From Chara braunii (Eukaryota; Streptophyta; Charophyceae; Charales; Characeae), in the NCBI GenBank assembly GCA_003427395.1, contig BFEA01000611.1:283787-317119 (forward strand): a DNA stretch of 33,333 nucleotides. The letters run 5' to 3'. The notes under the pieces were generated by a model. It was not told the origin of the DNA. It saw nothing but the letters and a program-made list of their open reading frames with translations, and did not search any database. A program made the position numbers and the translations under genes. Shown here in pieces: positions 19,725 through 28,887 of the stretch (positions are counted from its first letter, which is position 1; each line of letters starts with the position of its first letter).

Positions 19725-20005
19725 TGCGGCTGGAAAGCGGGTCCAGTGTCCCTTTGTCTTTCCCTATACTGGAAACCGGGACCAGCGTCCCCTACCTCTC
19801 CTCTGCTACTCCCTTCCTAAGTCGATGCTACCATCTTCACCCGAATAGAATGCCCGGTAATTATCGCCGTATCTGGGCTGAAAGCTGTGCCAAATACAGC
19901 TATAATAACCGGGCGTTCTATTTGGGTGAAGACGGTAGGCTAAGGCTAAGGTCCAGTGTCCCTTTTGTCCTTTCCTATTCTGGAAACCGGGTTCAGCGTC
20001 CTTTG
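19725..20005 (-). repeat. Cluster of inverted T-arm-like hairpins of the SINE/LINE tail family
   Basis: The phrase TGGAAACCGGGACCAGCGTCC and variants occur at about 19729, 19769 and 19980. On the minus strand these read GGACGCTGG.CCCGGTTTCCA, the hairpin of the tail family. A MITE (19828-19938) lies between the second and third. Another single copy lies at about 17902-17924. Confidence 0.55.
19828..19938. mobile_element. Foldback MITE, copy 3
   Basis: Ends CTACCATCTTCACCCGAATA and TATTTGGGTGAAGACGGTAG are inverted repeats. The arms continue through TGCCCGGTAATTAT and ATAATAACCGGGCG to a short loop. The total is 111 bp. GATG precedes and GCTAAGGCTAAG follows, as at copy 4. Confidence 0.8.
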
Positions 20006-20038
20006 CCTGTCTTCTGGTACCCCCTTCCTTAGTCGATG

Positions 20039-20149
20039 CTACCTTCTTCCCCCGAACACAACGTTCCGTCATTCTAGCTGTATTTAGACTGAAAGATGTG
20101 TCAAATACAGCTATGATGACCGTACGTTGTATTCAGGGGAAGAAGGTAG
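20039..20149. mobile_element. Foldback MITE, copy 4
   Basis: Ends CTACCTTCTTCCCCCGAACA and TATTCAGGGGAAGAAGGTAG are inverted repeats, with inner arms TAGCTGTATTT and AAATACAGCTA. It is 111 bp, the same as copy 3. Flanks GTCGATG and GCTAAGGCTAAG are shared with copy 3, so the two may be a segmental duplication rather than separate insertions. Confidence 0.8.
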
Positions 20150-20379
20150 GCTAAGGCTAAGTGAGCTGGACATGCTGTGAACTGAGTTGGCATCCTCGTC
20201 CTGGGCTGCCACCACAGCCCCCAACCGGTCCTGCTCCATTTTAATCAGATGTTCCCCTCTACGAGTGAGCTAATCCTACCCGCTCCTACAACGTTAAGGC
20301 CTTGCGGAAAAAAAATCTTGGATTTCCTGCGCCTTGTCTGAGTCCTCACATATTTCCCTTTTGGTCCTCTGCCCAGTCC
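20150..20379. other. Stretch between MITE copy 4 and LINE copy C
   Basis: No feature recognised apart from the possible end of the minus-strand LINE copy. Confidence 0.3.
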
Positions 20380-20907
20380 GCCTCGTACTGTGTCTCAAGC
20401 GTTTGGAGCAAGCCCTCCCATGATTGTGTTAGGGCATTGCCTTTTGTCAATTGTTTCCTGACATCTCCTCTTCCAGATCGCCAACAGCATCAGCGGTCTC
20501 ATCCTTTAAAATACTTTGCACTCATACCCTTCCCATTGCTTCGGGATTCCAAATCCTGGAAGTATTGCTGTATTGTGGGGTGGAAAGGGTTTGTTGGTCA
20601 AAGCTTGCCATAAGGCTGATGCCTTATCCCAAAGCTGCTTGGCCTCGGGGCAGGAGAGAAGGCAGTGCAGCACGTCCTCTACTTGACCCGTGTCACAGAT
20701 GGCAGGCAGACGAGTGACACAACTCATCGAGTATGTTTCTCTGCTGTGCCTATTTAGCCATTGGCTCACCGGTAATGTCAGGTATGTGATCATGTGTATG
20801 TCGAATACAGGACTCGAACACAACATAAGGCTAATTGGGCTGGGGTAGTACGAAAACTTTTCACCACACCCCAGCACGAAGATCCCGGTGTACCCATCCA
20901 CACTCAT
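20380..20907 (-). pseudogene. LINE ORF2 C-terminal fragment (zf-RVT), copy C, minus strand
   Basis: On the minus strand 20506-20907 encodes a LPVSQWLNRH stretch, then AICDTGQVEDVLHCLLSC and PEAKQLWDKASALWQAL. It matches the zinc-binding region of copies at 13620 and 18170; the first cysteine of the C-x2-C pair is altered. Beyond the stop, a frame containing IWKRRCQETI lies near 20470, matching the following segment of the same protein. It is decayed and short. Confidence 0.72.
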
Positions 20908-20984
20908 CTTACACAGCTGTCCAGACTGCCCATAGTATAATCTATATGGCGGTTACTGCGGGAGCACCCCATGTGATCAGCCAC

Positions 20985-21592
20985 TGCATACTTCTTACCC
21001 GAGTGTTTCTTATTGCGAGTAGTAACCCGACTGAAGCCACTGCGTACTTCTTACCCGAGTGTTTCTTATTGCGAGCAGGGCTCCCCAGGGGATGCTGAGC
21101 AGGACTGAGAAGTCGATCTCTGGATGTTGAGCAGGACAGAGAGGTGAAAGTGAACCCACTGCATACTTCTTACCCGACTGCTTCTTATTGCAAACAGGGC
21201 TCGCCATGGGATACTGAGCAGTACTGGGAGTTCAATCTTTGGATGTTTCACCACCTCTGTTTTATTTATATTGCCTGCCGCAATTGATCTCCGCTGAGCT
21301 TTGTACCCGAGTGAAGCCACTGCGTACTTCTTACCCGAGTGTTTCTTATTGCAAGCAGGGCTCCCCAGGGGATGCTGAGCAGGACTGAGAAGTCGATCTC
21401 TGGATGTTGAGCAGGGCTGAGAAGTGAAAGTGAACCCACTGCATACTTCTTACCCGACTGCTTCTTATTGCGAACAGGGCTCGCCATGGGATACTGAGCA
21501 GTACTGGGAGGTCAATCTCTGGATGTTTCACCACCTCTGTTTTATTTATATTGCCTGCCGCAGTTGATCTCCGCTGAGCTTTGTATCCCAAA
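20985..21592. repeat. Satellite-like tandem array built from LINE coding sequence
   Basis: The phrase CTTCTTACCCGA(G/C)TG recurs at about 20991, 21047, 21166, 21327 and 21446. The last four form two 280-bp units (21033-21312 and 21313-21592), each made of two diverged sub-units of about 119 and 161 bp. On the minus strand each sub-unit encodes a variant of SIPWGALLAIRNTRVRS.QW, which matches WSSILAIRNTRVRSMQW of the LINE near 13505-13555. The array sits just upstream (in minus sense) of LINE copy C, so it probably arose by local amplification of that element. Confidence 0.8.
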
Positions 21593-22360
21593 TCTTCTGT
21601 ATACTGGAGAACCAGGGGAAGGTTAAATCTTTAGGTTACCATGCCCATCCTACCTGGGAGCTTCCAGGCTCATTCCACAGGGTCTACTTCCAACTCCTGA
21701 ATGGCCACTGGCGGGTGGTAGATCGTGTAATCCTCGTCTCTACTACCTGGACTTTATGCAGAAGATTCTTCTGACTGCCACCTCGGCCCTGCGGCTTCGC
21801 TGCACCTTACTTGTACCTGCAGCTGGGTCTAGTATATCGAGTGTTTCAAATGATATCCAGTCACCACTGGGGCTTCCTTGTGAGGCGAAGGCCAGTGCTG
21901 TTTGTGGCTGTTCTTCAGTCGTCATCGTGGCCCAATTCCCCGGTGATCATTTACTATTAGTTTTTAGCTTCCTACCCACTCTTCCAGGATTGAGACAAGG
22001 GTGTCATTGAGATTTGAAACGGTTTCACCCAGTTGACCTGACATTGCAGTCACAGAGATTCGATCCCTAGACCTGTGCCACAACCGTGTACATTGATCCT
22101 GTGCGCTGAGTGAGATTCGATCCCTAGACCTACCCTATACCTGTACATAGACCCTGTGTGCTGAGTAGGAGTTGATACCTAGACCTGTTCCACATCCCAG
22201 ATTAGTCTGTAGTTTGGGCAGTAGGACTTGATCCCTAGGTCTGTAGATTAGCAGCTAGGTCTGTTACCGATAGGCTTACGAAGTCTGTTCTAGAAGTCTC
22301 TACGAAGTCTGTGAGGACTGGAATCTGTCTGTAGGTCTGTATAGTCTAGAAGGTCGTAGG
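21593..22360. other. Stretch with a degenerate repeat of about 56 bp before the gap
   Basis: No gene recognised. The phrase GATTCGATCCCTAGACC or a variant recurs at 22057, 22113, 22171 and 22227, giving a degenerate tandem repeat of about 56 bp. Its GATTCGATCC core resembles a Pol III B box. Confidence 0.5.
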
Positions 22361-23323
22361 NNNNNNNNNNNNNNNNNNNNNNNNNNNNNNNNNNNNNNNN
22401 NNNNNNNNNNNNNNNNNNNNNNNNNNNNNNNNNNNNNNNNNNNNNNNNNNNNNNNNNNNNNNNNNNNNNNNNNNNNNNNNNNNNNNNNNNNNNNNNNNNN
22501 NNNNNNNNNNNNNNNNNNNNNNNNNNNNNNNNNNNNNNNNNNNNNNNNNNNNNNNNNNNNNNNNNNNNNNNNNNNNNNNNNNNNNNNNNNNNNNNNNNNN
22601 NNNNNNNNNNNNNNNNNNNNNNNNNNNNNNNNNNNNNNNNNNNNNNNNNNNNNNNNNNNNNNNNNNNNNNNNNNNNNNNNNNNNNNNNNNNNNNNNNNNN
22701 NNNNNNNNNNNNNNNNNNNNNNNNNNNNNNNNNNNNNNNNNNNNNNNNNNNNNNNNNNNNNNNNNNNNNNNNNNNNNNNNNNNNNNNNNNNNNNNNNNNN
22801 NNNNNNNNNNNNNNNNNNNNNNNNNNNNNNNNNNNNNNNNNNNNNNNNNNNNNNNNNNNNNNNNNNNNNNNNNNNNNNNNNNNNNNNNNNNNNNNNNNNN
22901 NNNNNNNNNNNNNNNNNNNNNNNNNNNNNNNNNNNNNNNNNNNNNNNNNNNNNNNNNNNNNNNNNNNNNNNNNNNNNNNNNNNNNNNNNNNNNNNNNNNN
23001 NNNNNNNNNNNNNNNNNNNNNNNNNNNNNNNNNNNNNNNNNNNNNNNNNNNNNNNNNNNNNNNNNNNNNNNNNNNNNNNNNNNNNNNNNNNNNNNNNNNN
23101 NNNNNNNNNNNNNNNNNNNNNNNNNNNNNNNNNNNNNNNNNNNNNNNNNNNNNNNNNNNNNNNNNNNNNNNNNNNNNNNNNNNNNNNNNNNNNNNNNNNN
23201 NNNNNNNNNNNNNNNNNNNNNNNNNNNNNNNNNNNNNNNNNNNNNNNNNNNNNNNNNNNNNNNNNNNNNNNNNNNNNNNNNNNNNNNNNNNNNNNNNNNN
23301 NNNNNNNNNNNNNNNNNNNNNNN
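22361..23323. other. Assembly gap (963 N)
   Basis: A run of N. Translated frames crossing it are meaningless. Confidence 1.
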
Positions 23324-24546
23324 GTGGTAGAGACAGTGTTCGGCGGCCATAGCCGCAAGTTGTACAGTTGTTCTGAACAGAGTTTAAAAGCAAGTCCATT
23401 GTTGATTCTGAGTTCACGAGTTTGGTTTGCCATCGGTTCTCATGTGTGCATGTCGTGAGCAAGTCCAGAGTCGAGTCTGATTGCAGATTTGCCTACAGGT
23501 TGTCAAAGCCCTTGATTATCTCCCTTAGCCCTGTGTGGGTTTTAAACCTGGTAGTACCTCCGCCAGTGTTGGGAAAATACTAAAATAGGAAAAGTGGCAG
23601 TTTTCCCAAACTCCTAAAAATTCGGAGGCCGGGCCCAACGATGGCTGCCATTGAAGCTTCTTGGTGTAGCTCTACCCCCGCTGGGGCCTTCCTGCTGCAG
23701 CGCCCACCAAGGTGATGAAGATGGCTGCCACCATAGCCAGGTAAGTAGCTCTGGCGCTCCTCCCCCTTCCTGTCCTTCTTCCTCCTCCGAGTCCTTGCTT
23801 CTTCCCCAGCAGCACTGCTCCAAGCTAGCGCTGCTCCAGCCAGCGCTCCAACCAGTGTGTCGCCAAACTTGCACACCGACAATGAGGCTGGGCTCTTCGC
23901 CCAGCCTGGAGATATAGCGGCCTGCTTGCCGCTTGGGCGGTGACTTCCAGGCTGCTCGGCCTTCCAAGCAACCAGTACCTCCTCCCTTTCGGAGGGAAAC
24001 ATCATTGCAGACTCTGATATTGCCTGTACAGGCCCTAGACTCTGACTGGTACCCGCCTAGACCTAGCCTACAACTACTGGGCCTCTAAAAATGCCACTTT
24101 TGTCTTCTTCTGCTCGGCCTCCAGTACCCGGCACATCTACCACTTCAGGGTGTGGTACCGGCCTACCTGCTACTTGAGTGTTTCCCCGCTGCTTCAGTGT
24201 GAGCCTCTTACCCCACCACTTGAGTGTTTTCCCCCCGCTGCAATCCTCAATGCCACGGCCACGGTAAGTACCGGCCCTGAGGGCCTAACGAGCGAACAAG
24301 TGCCCTTGCGGGCCACACACACACTCAAGCCAACCAGCACTCAGACAGACATGCAGTCCAGCAAGCATGCACACACACAGACTTAGAGAACTTAGTACCA
24401 AGGGGGAAACTCAGCAAGGCATTTAGTCTATGAGCAAAACTCAGAAATCAGCCATGTGTTTCAGTCCATGTTTGGTCGGGTCATCACAGTTTCGTTCTTT
24501 AAACTTATTTTGAAATGACCAAATATTTATTATTTTACAAAACAGT
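23324..24546. other. Intron sequence of SPAG6 with no recognised gene
   Basis: This lies inside the inferred SPAG6 intron. Open stretches on either strand near 23580-24005 are C/G-biased and carry no motif. No repeat family noted above has a clear copy here. Confidence 0.4.
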
Positions 24547-24563
24547 AGGTGTTTCTGTACCCT

Positions 24564-24610
24564 GTCCTTCGGGACATCCGGTAAAAGTGGAACGATGCAG
24601 AGAAGATTAG
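24564..24610 (+). pseudogene. U6: Truncated U6 snRNA retropseudogene with 16-bp target-site duplication
   Basis: GTCCTTCGGGACATCCGGTA and AAGTGGAACGATGCAGAGAA, followed by GATTAG, match the first 47 bases or so of U6 snRNA, with a few changes (ACAGAGA reads GCAGAGA). The copy stops before the AGC triad. The direct repeat AGGTGTTTCTGTACCC flanks it at 24547-24562 and 24619-24634. The flanking duplication shows insertion by LINE-type target-primed reverse transcription of a U6 RNA. It cannot function. Confidence 0.88.
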
Positions 24611-24639
24611 AAACAGAAAGGTGTTTCTGTACCCACCCA

Positions 24640-24711
24640 GCCCATGTGGCTTAATGGTAGACCCATGAACTGTTGATAAAGAGATCTAAAGTTTGAATCC
24701 TCACTGACACA
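24640..24711 (+). repeat. tRNA-like Pol III promoter, tRNA relic or SINE head
   Basis: The A box TGGCTTAATGGTAGA starts at 24647 and the B box AGTTTGAATCC at 24690. The spacing of 43 bases is that of a tRNA. The acceptor stem does not close. It follows the right target-site duplication of the U6 copy within six bases. Confidence 0.6.
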
Positions 24712-25286
24712 GAAGATAGATGGGAGTCCTCAGATAGGGTTTAGGGTTTACCCAAAACATTGAAGCTTGGAGGAACAACCCCACTGCTTCGAGCCTCAAG
24801 GTTTTTAGTCTACAGGCTGGAAACTGAAGGAGCAGCTTCACTACTCTAGAGCTTCAAAAGGTTAACCGACAGCTCGAATAACTGAGAGGAGGAAGAGGAG
24901 GAGGAGGCACATAGGAAGCAGAGGATGTGTCAATCTTGTCAGTGGTCTCGTGATTCTTGGATAGATAGAAAATGCTTGTTTTTTTTAAAGAAAAAGAAAG
25001 AATTATCTGTGGCTGATCATTTCAATCAACTTCAAAGTTCAATGATGATACCTGAAAGGTTTCCCCTTGAAAAGGAGGGGAAAAAAAAGTGAGGCGTGTG
25101 CTTTGTTCTCCTATGAAAAAAAAAAGTCAGGCGAACCCTGTCAAAATCATGCTAAGGAGGGCAGAAGTATTTCTGTTACCCATCTAGGCTCTATTCTTTG
25201 CCTGCCAATTCAAGAAACCAGGGCCTGTAAGATTGGTGTTTTGCTGAACGTACCTGAGAATTTGTGTTATAACTTTGTCATTTCAG
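24712..25286. other. Intron sequence upstream of the second SPAG6 exon
   Basis: No gene recognised. It holds a short telomere-like phrase (TAGGGTTTAGGGTTTA at about 24736) and a GAGGA-rich patch near 24890. It ends with the polypyrimidine tract and acceptor of the exon at 25287. Confidence 0.4.
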
Positions 25287-25421
25287 TGTTTAGAAGAATT
25301 CGACCCAGGGGTGAAGGAGTCTGCTGCGTGGGCTCTAGGTTACATCGCACGCCACAATGCGCAATTAGCACACATGGTGGTCGACGCAGGAGCAGTTGGA
25401 CTCCTAGTGCTCTGTGTTCAG
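25287..25421 (+). CDS. SPAG6: SPAG6/PF16 exon (armadillo repeat), next in order
   Basis: This 135-base exon encodes 45 residues starting CLEEFDPGVKESAAWALGYI and ending AGAVGLLVLCVQ. It covers one whole armadillo repeat of the flagellar central-pair protein SPAG6/PF16. It continues directly from the exon at 16389-16506 (SLVQ, then CLEEFDPG, in family order), in phase 0 at both ends. It has an acceptor ATTTCAG ending at 25286 and a donor GTGAGT at 25422. The protein should go on with EPE-type sequence, which I do not find before the next contig break at 26760. The intron between the two exons is therefore about 8780 bases, including the gap. Confidence 0.93.
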
Positions 25422-25516
25422 GTGAGTTTTTGCCTAATGACAATCCCACCTCATGGTCAGGTCGTGGACTATCCTTGTCGAGGTGCCCATGCTATTGCTT
25501 TGCTAATGTTTGTTTA

Positions 25517-25975
25517 CGTGTCAATTGTAATTCCGAGTTATTGATGCATATGCTTAAACCACCAGTACATGGCCCCAGTAGTTATGGATCCATACATCTG
25601 GGCCTTATCCCTCTTCCTTGCAAGCCCAGATTCGAACCGGCGACCTTGGCCTCAAGAGCCAAGTCTCTTAACCACCACAGCCAGGACACTGTGTTCAAAA
25701 GTGGAACCATACCGGTCATGATATCCCACCCTACCCTGCAAGGCTGTAGTGTCCAATTCGACGCACACCACACTCAACACCCATGGACACGGCAATTCTC
25801 GCACACTTCGCAGTTCGCGGGAGCCTTCCACAGTACTTATGGATCCGTACGTCTGGGCTTGTCAATTGTAATTCTGAGTTATTGATGCATATGCTTAAAC
25901 CACCACTACATGGCCCCAGCCAAGTTGAGAATCATCATTGAGCCTCTCCGGAAAAATCGGAGGCTTGGGACAGGA
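25517..25975. repeat. Nested repeat: 60-bp block X and 26-bp block Y in direct duplication around a SINE head
   Basis: Block X (GTCAATTGTAATTC.GAGTTA onward) occurs at 25517-25578 and 25859-25921. Block Y (TTATGGATCCATACATCTGG) occurs at 25579-25605 and 25832-25858. The order is X-Y ... Y-X, all in the same orientation. The right X leads on into repeat R (CGGAGGCTTGGGA at about 25960). This looks like a SINE inserted into, or recombined with, an older repeat. Confidence 0.6.
25615..25692 (-). repeat. tRNA-like Pol III promoter, probable SINE head
   Basis: On the minus strand CTGTGGTGGTTAAGAGAC (A box and D loop of tRNA-Leu/Ser type, 25663-25680) is followed by GGTTCGAATC (B box, 25629-25638). 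A CTTGGC/GCCAAG stem sits at the anticodon-arm position. Downstream sequence (block Y, then X) would be the SINE body. A functional tRNA is unlikely because the acceptor stem is missing. Confidence 0.65.
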
Positions 25976-26694
25976 TGTCCAAAGGGCTAGTAGGAAAAAA
26001 AACAAATATCGCCCGATCCCGTGCCACCGTGGGGTGGCACTATGCCCAGCCCTGAGCAAAATAACCAAAATTCCGCCTGCCCCCTGGTGGGCCGTGTCCC
26101 GAGTCCCCGGACTTTTCGGCGAGCATCATTTGAATCCTCCAGATGTACTGATGGTGTAAAGGACTGTCGGATACCCTCTCATAGGGGTCGGCGGATGTCT
26201 TCTTGCGTTTTTACCTCTTTCTTGTTTTGTGAGTAACAGAGCCTTATGGTCCAGCTCTGTTCCATTGTCGGGAGCAGTACATGTATACACCACACTGCAA
26301 CGAAGCCAATCTTAGGATCTCACAATATCCACACCGTTCATGAACCTCACAATGCTCAGTGATTAACAACTCGAAGAGATATCAAGTGAACCGGAGTTCA
26401 GACCAAGGATGAGAAAAATGAGAGGAGGACGATTGTTTCCAATGATAGTCAATGAATGTATCACCGTCCTCCAGACTGCTTCTCTCTCTTCCCTCCAACC
26501 CACATTAGTCAACCTATTCCTCCACCGATGATGCAGCCGGTATGTCTGTTACAACACCTCGCCAATTGCCAAAGCCACTCTCCATTGCAGTACCAATCAG
26601 GCACAAAGAAAAATAACTTCTGTCCAAATAATGCCAGCCTTCAGAAGCAAAGCTCTGTCTCACCATGAATGTAACAACGCCAGGTAAGTCCGGG

Positions 26695-26698
<4 letters not shown>
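25976..26698. other. Stretch before the (CT)n array, nothing recognised
   Basis: I see no SPAG6 exon, RNA gene or known repeat here, although the remaining SPAG6 exons would be expected downstream on this strand. Confidence 0.4.

Positions 26699-26759
<61 letters not shown>
26699..26759 (+). repeat. (CT)n microsatellite, left flank of PLE-2
   Basis: An uninterrupted CT array of about 30 units is followed by a single N (26760) and then the left direct repeat of PLE-2. A CT array also follows the right direct repeat from 33272. Confidence 0.95.
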
Positions 26760-26760
26760 N

Positions 26761-26977
26761 AACGTTGACGGCAAGTATGCTGAGAATCAGCAGGTTGGCT
26801 ACTGATGAGGAAGATGCGATAGCATCCATATCAGCTCTGGTTATGGAATCGAACCTCCGGGGCTATCCCCCGGAGGTCTCTCTCGGATCTCTAGCAAGGT
26901 TTGTTAGAGTGGCCGGTGGTAACTGGGGGGCTTCGCTCCTCAAAGTTTACCCCGACCTGCATAGGCACCTACTGTAA
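26761..26977 (+). pseudogene. RT C-terminal fragment inside the left pLTR
   Basis: This encodes the last 70 or so residues of the PLE-2 RT (TASMLRISRLATDEEDAIAS ... LHRHLL) up to the stop at 26975-26977, without the rest of the gene. Such a 5'-truncated upstream copy is how PLE pLTRs arise. Confidence 0.8.
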
Positions 26978-27836
26978 TGTGCAAGCCCTTTTCACTTGGT
27001 TGATTTTGTTTTTATTTTTTGTTTTTATTTTCTGTTTTTATTTTCTGTTTTTTTTTTATTTGTTAATTCTTTTGATATTTTCAGGAATTTGTGTGGTTTT
27101 GAGATCTGGTCCACGGGATGGTTTTTGAAAAGGCTAAGGCCGTTTTTCATTGAGTATGCACGAATCGGTATAGTCGGCACTAGGGCCAAAGGTACCTGTA
27201 CCTGTTTTTTGGAGTAGCAGCCGCCGCGTGTATTATAGGTGGGGAAATCGTAGAATGCAANCNAANTTTTCAGGTGCATGCCGGTTCGCTCGGCAGTGAT
27301 CACGGGTAAGTTTGACAGAAGCCATACACGGNTATGGCGATAATTAGTATCGCCGGNTATGGGTGTCGATCCGAGAGNNAGTCAGAAAAAAGATCGAGNN
27401 TTTTTTTTGGCGCCGGCACATCGATGCNATCTAGTAGCTGGAAGGTAAGGCGGGTTTTCGGTGCGTGACGGTNTTCAGAAAGCGGGTTTTTGCNAAGCTG
27501 CACGAGTGGAGGTTTTTTGGTACATGAGCTTATGAGGCATACTCAAGTNGGGAGGATCGTAGTAGATTNTGGCAAGAAGGAAAGAATGGGAGAAGGCGTT
27601 GGGGTGGTGGTACGCNGTGTTCAGAAATGTCGGACAGGGAGAAAGAAGGAAAAAAGGAAAAGAAAAAGGANAAGGAAAAGAAAAACGAGGAGGGAAATGG
27701 ACACGAGGGAGGAGATCGGAGAGAGGTAGTATGGTTGAAGTCGTATTGGTGAGGGAGCTGGTTAGTATTTAAGAGATGGGAGNGATGGCCTAAACCCTCT
27801 CACCAAGCTAGTATGCTTGCTCAGGAAGCTTTGGGT

Positions 27837-27886
27837 TCTCCCTGATGAGTCTGTGGTTGTGCGCCCACAGCGAAACGCGTCGGAGA
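27837..27886 (+). ncRNA. Hammerhead ribozyme, left pLTR of PLE-2
   Basis: The conserved core is complete: CTGATGAG (27842-27849), stem II CTGTGG/CCACAG (27851-27856 with 27865-27870, loop TTGTGCGC), then CGAAAC (27871-27876). Stem I is TCTCC (27837-27841) with GGAGA (27882-27886). Between GAAA and stem I lies ACGCGTC: a minimal, self-complementary ACGCGT stem III and the cleavage triplet GTC. Self-cleavage is predicted after 27881. One unpaired T (27850) sits at the base of stem II. A minimal stem III that works in dimers is known for hammerheads of Penelope-like elements. Confidence 0.88.
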
Positions 27887-28018
27887 TCGCGTGCATGTGC
27901 TTTAACGATGTTTTGTTGTCTCTCAGAGCTATTTTGAAGGCTTTTTGCTGGTATTCGGTTGTACTGTGTATGAGCTTCCTGCGACAAGAACAGTGCGGCC
28001 GCTGTTTTCTGCAAACTC

Positions 28019-28887
28019 GGTGAGCGTGGTAACCTACTTTGCACTGTCGGAGAGTTGGTGGCTACGTACGTGATGATGGTCTTGTGAGCTGTTGTTATGC
28101 TTAGTGATGGTTATGCTGGGTGAGAGTTTATTTGATGAGGCTGGAGAGTTGGCTAGCCGGTTATTTGGTGTGCTACGTGAGGGTTATGTGATGGGTATCT
28201 GGTTGTTGCGAACTCGGCGGGCGGATTCGTAAGGGATAGTAGATTCGTGAGGGTGAAGGTGGTGGGAAGAGCCGCGTTCGGGTGATTGATTGTCTCTCAT
28301 TGTATGGGATCAGTGGATTTGTTTGGTCCGCTCTGCAGTCAGATACGGTATGTGCTCCGCGCGTCTATGAGATTCGAGTTTCTGCATATGTTCGGCGTGT
28401 GGGTCTACGTTCTCGTATGTTGCGTCGGTTAGCCTATAGTATTCGGGGTATACTGCGCTCGTCCAAGGTAGTAATTTCAAGAGAAATGAGCAGAGGATCG
28501 CGCCGAGGTAGAGATTACTTATTTATAGTCGCTTTAGGAATCGTGATTGTCGACGGTTTATGGACAAGGGGGAACGGGAGTAGATCTTGGGGATTTGAAG
28601 CGAAAGTTGTTGTGACCATTAAGCGTTCGGACTACTAACCTCCAGAGGAATGAACACGAGACACATAAGAGAGGAGGAATTAGAAAGACTTTGGGCTGAT
28701 TTAGAAAGGGAGTTTGATACTTTAATCCCTATTATTCACATCGCTATCAACGACGAAGATGCAGACACGAGAGCTGAATAGTTCTCTCAATTAGATAGAG
28801 TATTGGGAAGGGTGTATAGTGTGGGTTGTGTACTTAGAGATTGGAGGAGTCGGAGGATTAGAGTATCTAGAAGGAGGCAGGAAACGA
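28019..28887 (+). other. PLE-2 leader between pLTR and ORF1
   Basis: About 870 bases follow the left pLTR and precede the ORF1 ATG at 28888. Open stretches here carry no recognised motif. By position this is the 5' untranslated leader. Confidence 0.45.

Larger units (their letters stand above)
26761..28018 (+). repeat. Left direct repeat (pLTR) of PLE-2
   Basis: These 1258 bases match 32017-33274 at a constant offset of 5256. They begin inside the RT C-terminal coding sequence and end at GCAAACTC. The first part or so is identical even in most N positions (for example near 27261 and 32517). About half a dozen substitutions cluster in the last 200 bases. A poly(T)-rich tract (27000-27070) and a hammerhead ribozyme (27837-27886) lie inside. 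Confidence 0.92.

Noticed and set aside
22290-23462. Long minus-strand frames of 330-390 codons
   Set aside because: They run through 963 Ns and have no real coding content.
23580-24005. 141-codon minus-strand frame
   Set aside because: It has no motif, biased composition and overlapping frames on the other strand, and lies in the SPAG6 intron.
24736-24751. Telomere-like TAGGGTTTAGGGTTTA
   Set aside because: It has only about two TTTAGGG units, too few for an interstitial telomere.
25041-25058. ATGATGA...CTGA as a box C/D snoRNA
   Set aside because: The C and D boxes are only a few bases apart and there are no terminal stem or C'/D' boxes.
26802-26809. CTGATGAG, possible extra hammerhead (also at 32058)
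   Set aside because: No stem II or GAAAC follows. It lies in the RT C-terminal coding sequence (ATDEED).
26641-26829. Frames rich in RERERE or SLSLSL repeats (also 10286-10645)
   Set aside because: These are translations of CT/AG microsatellites.
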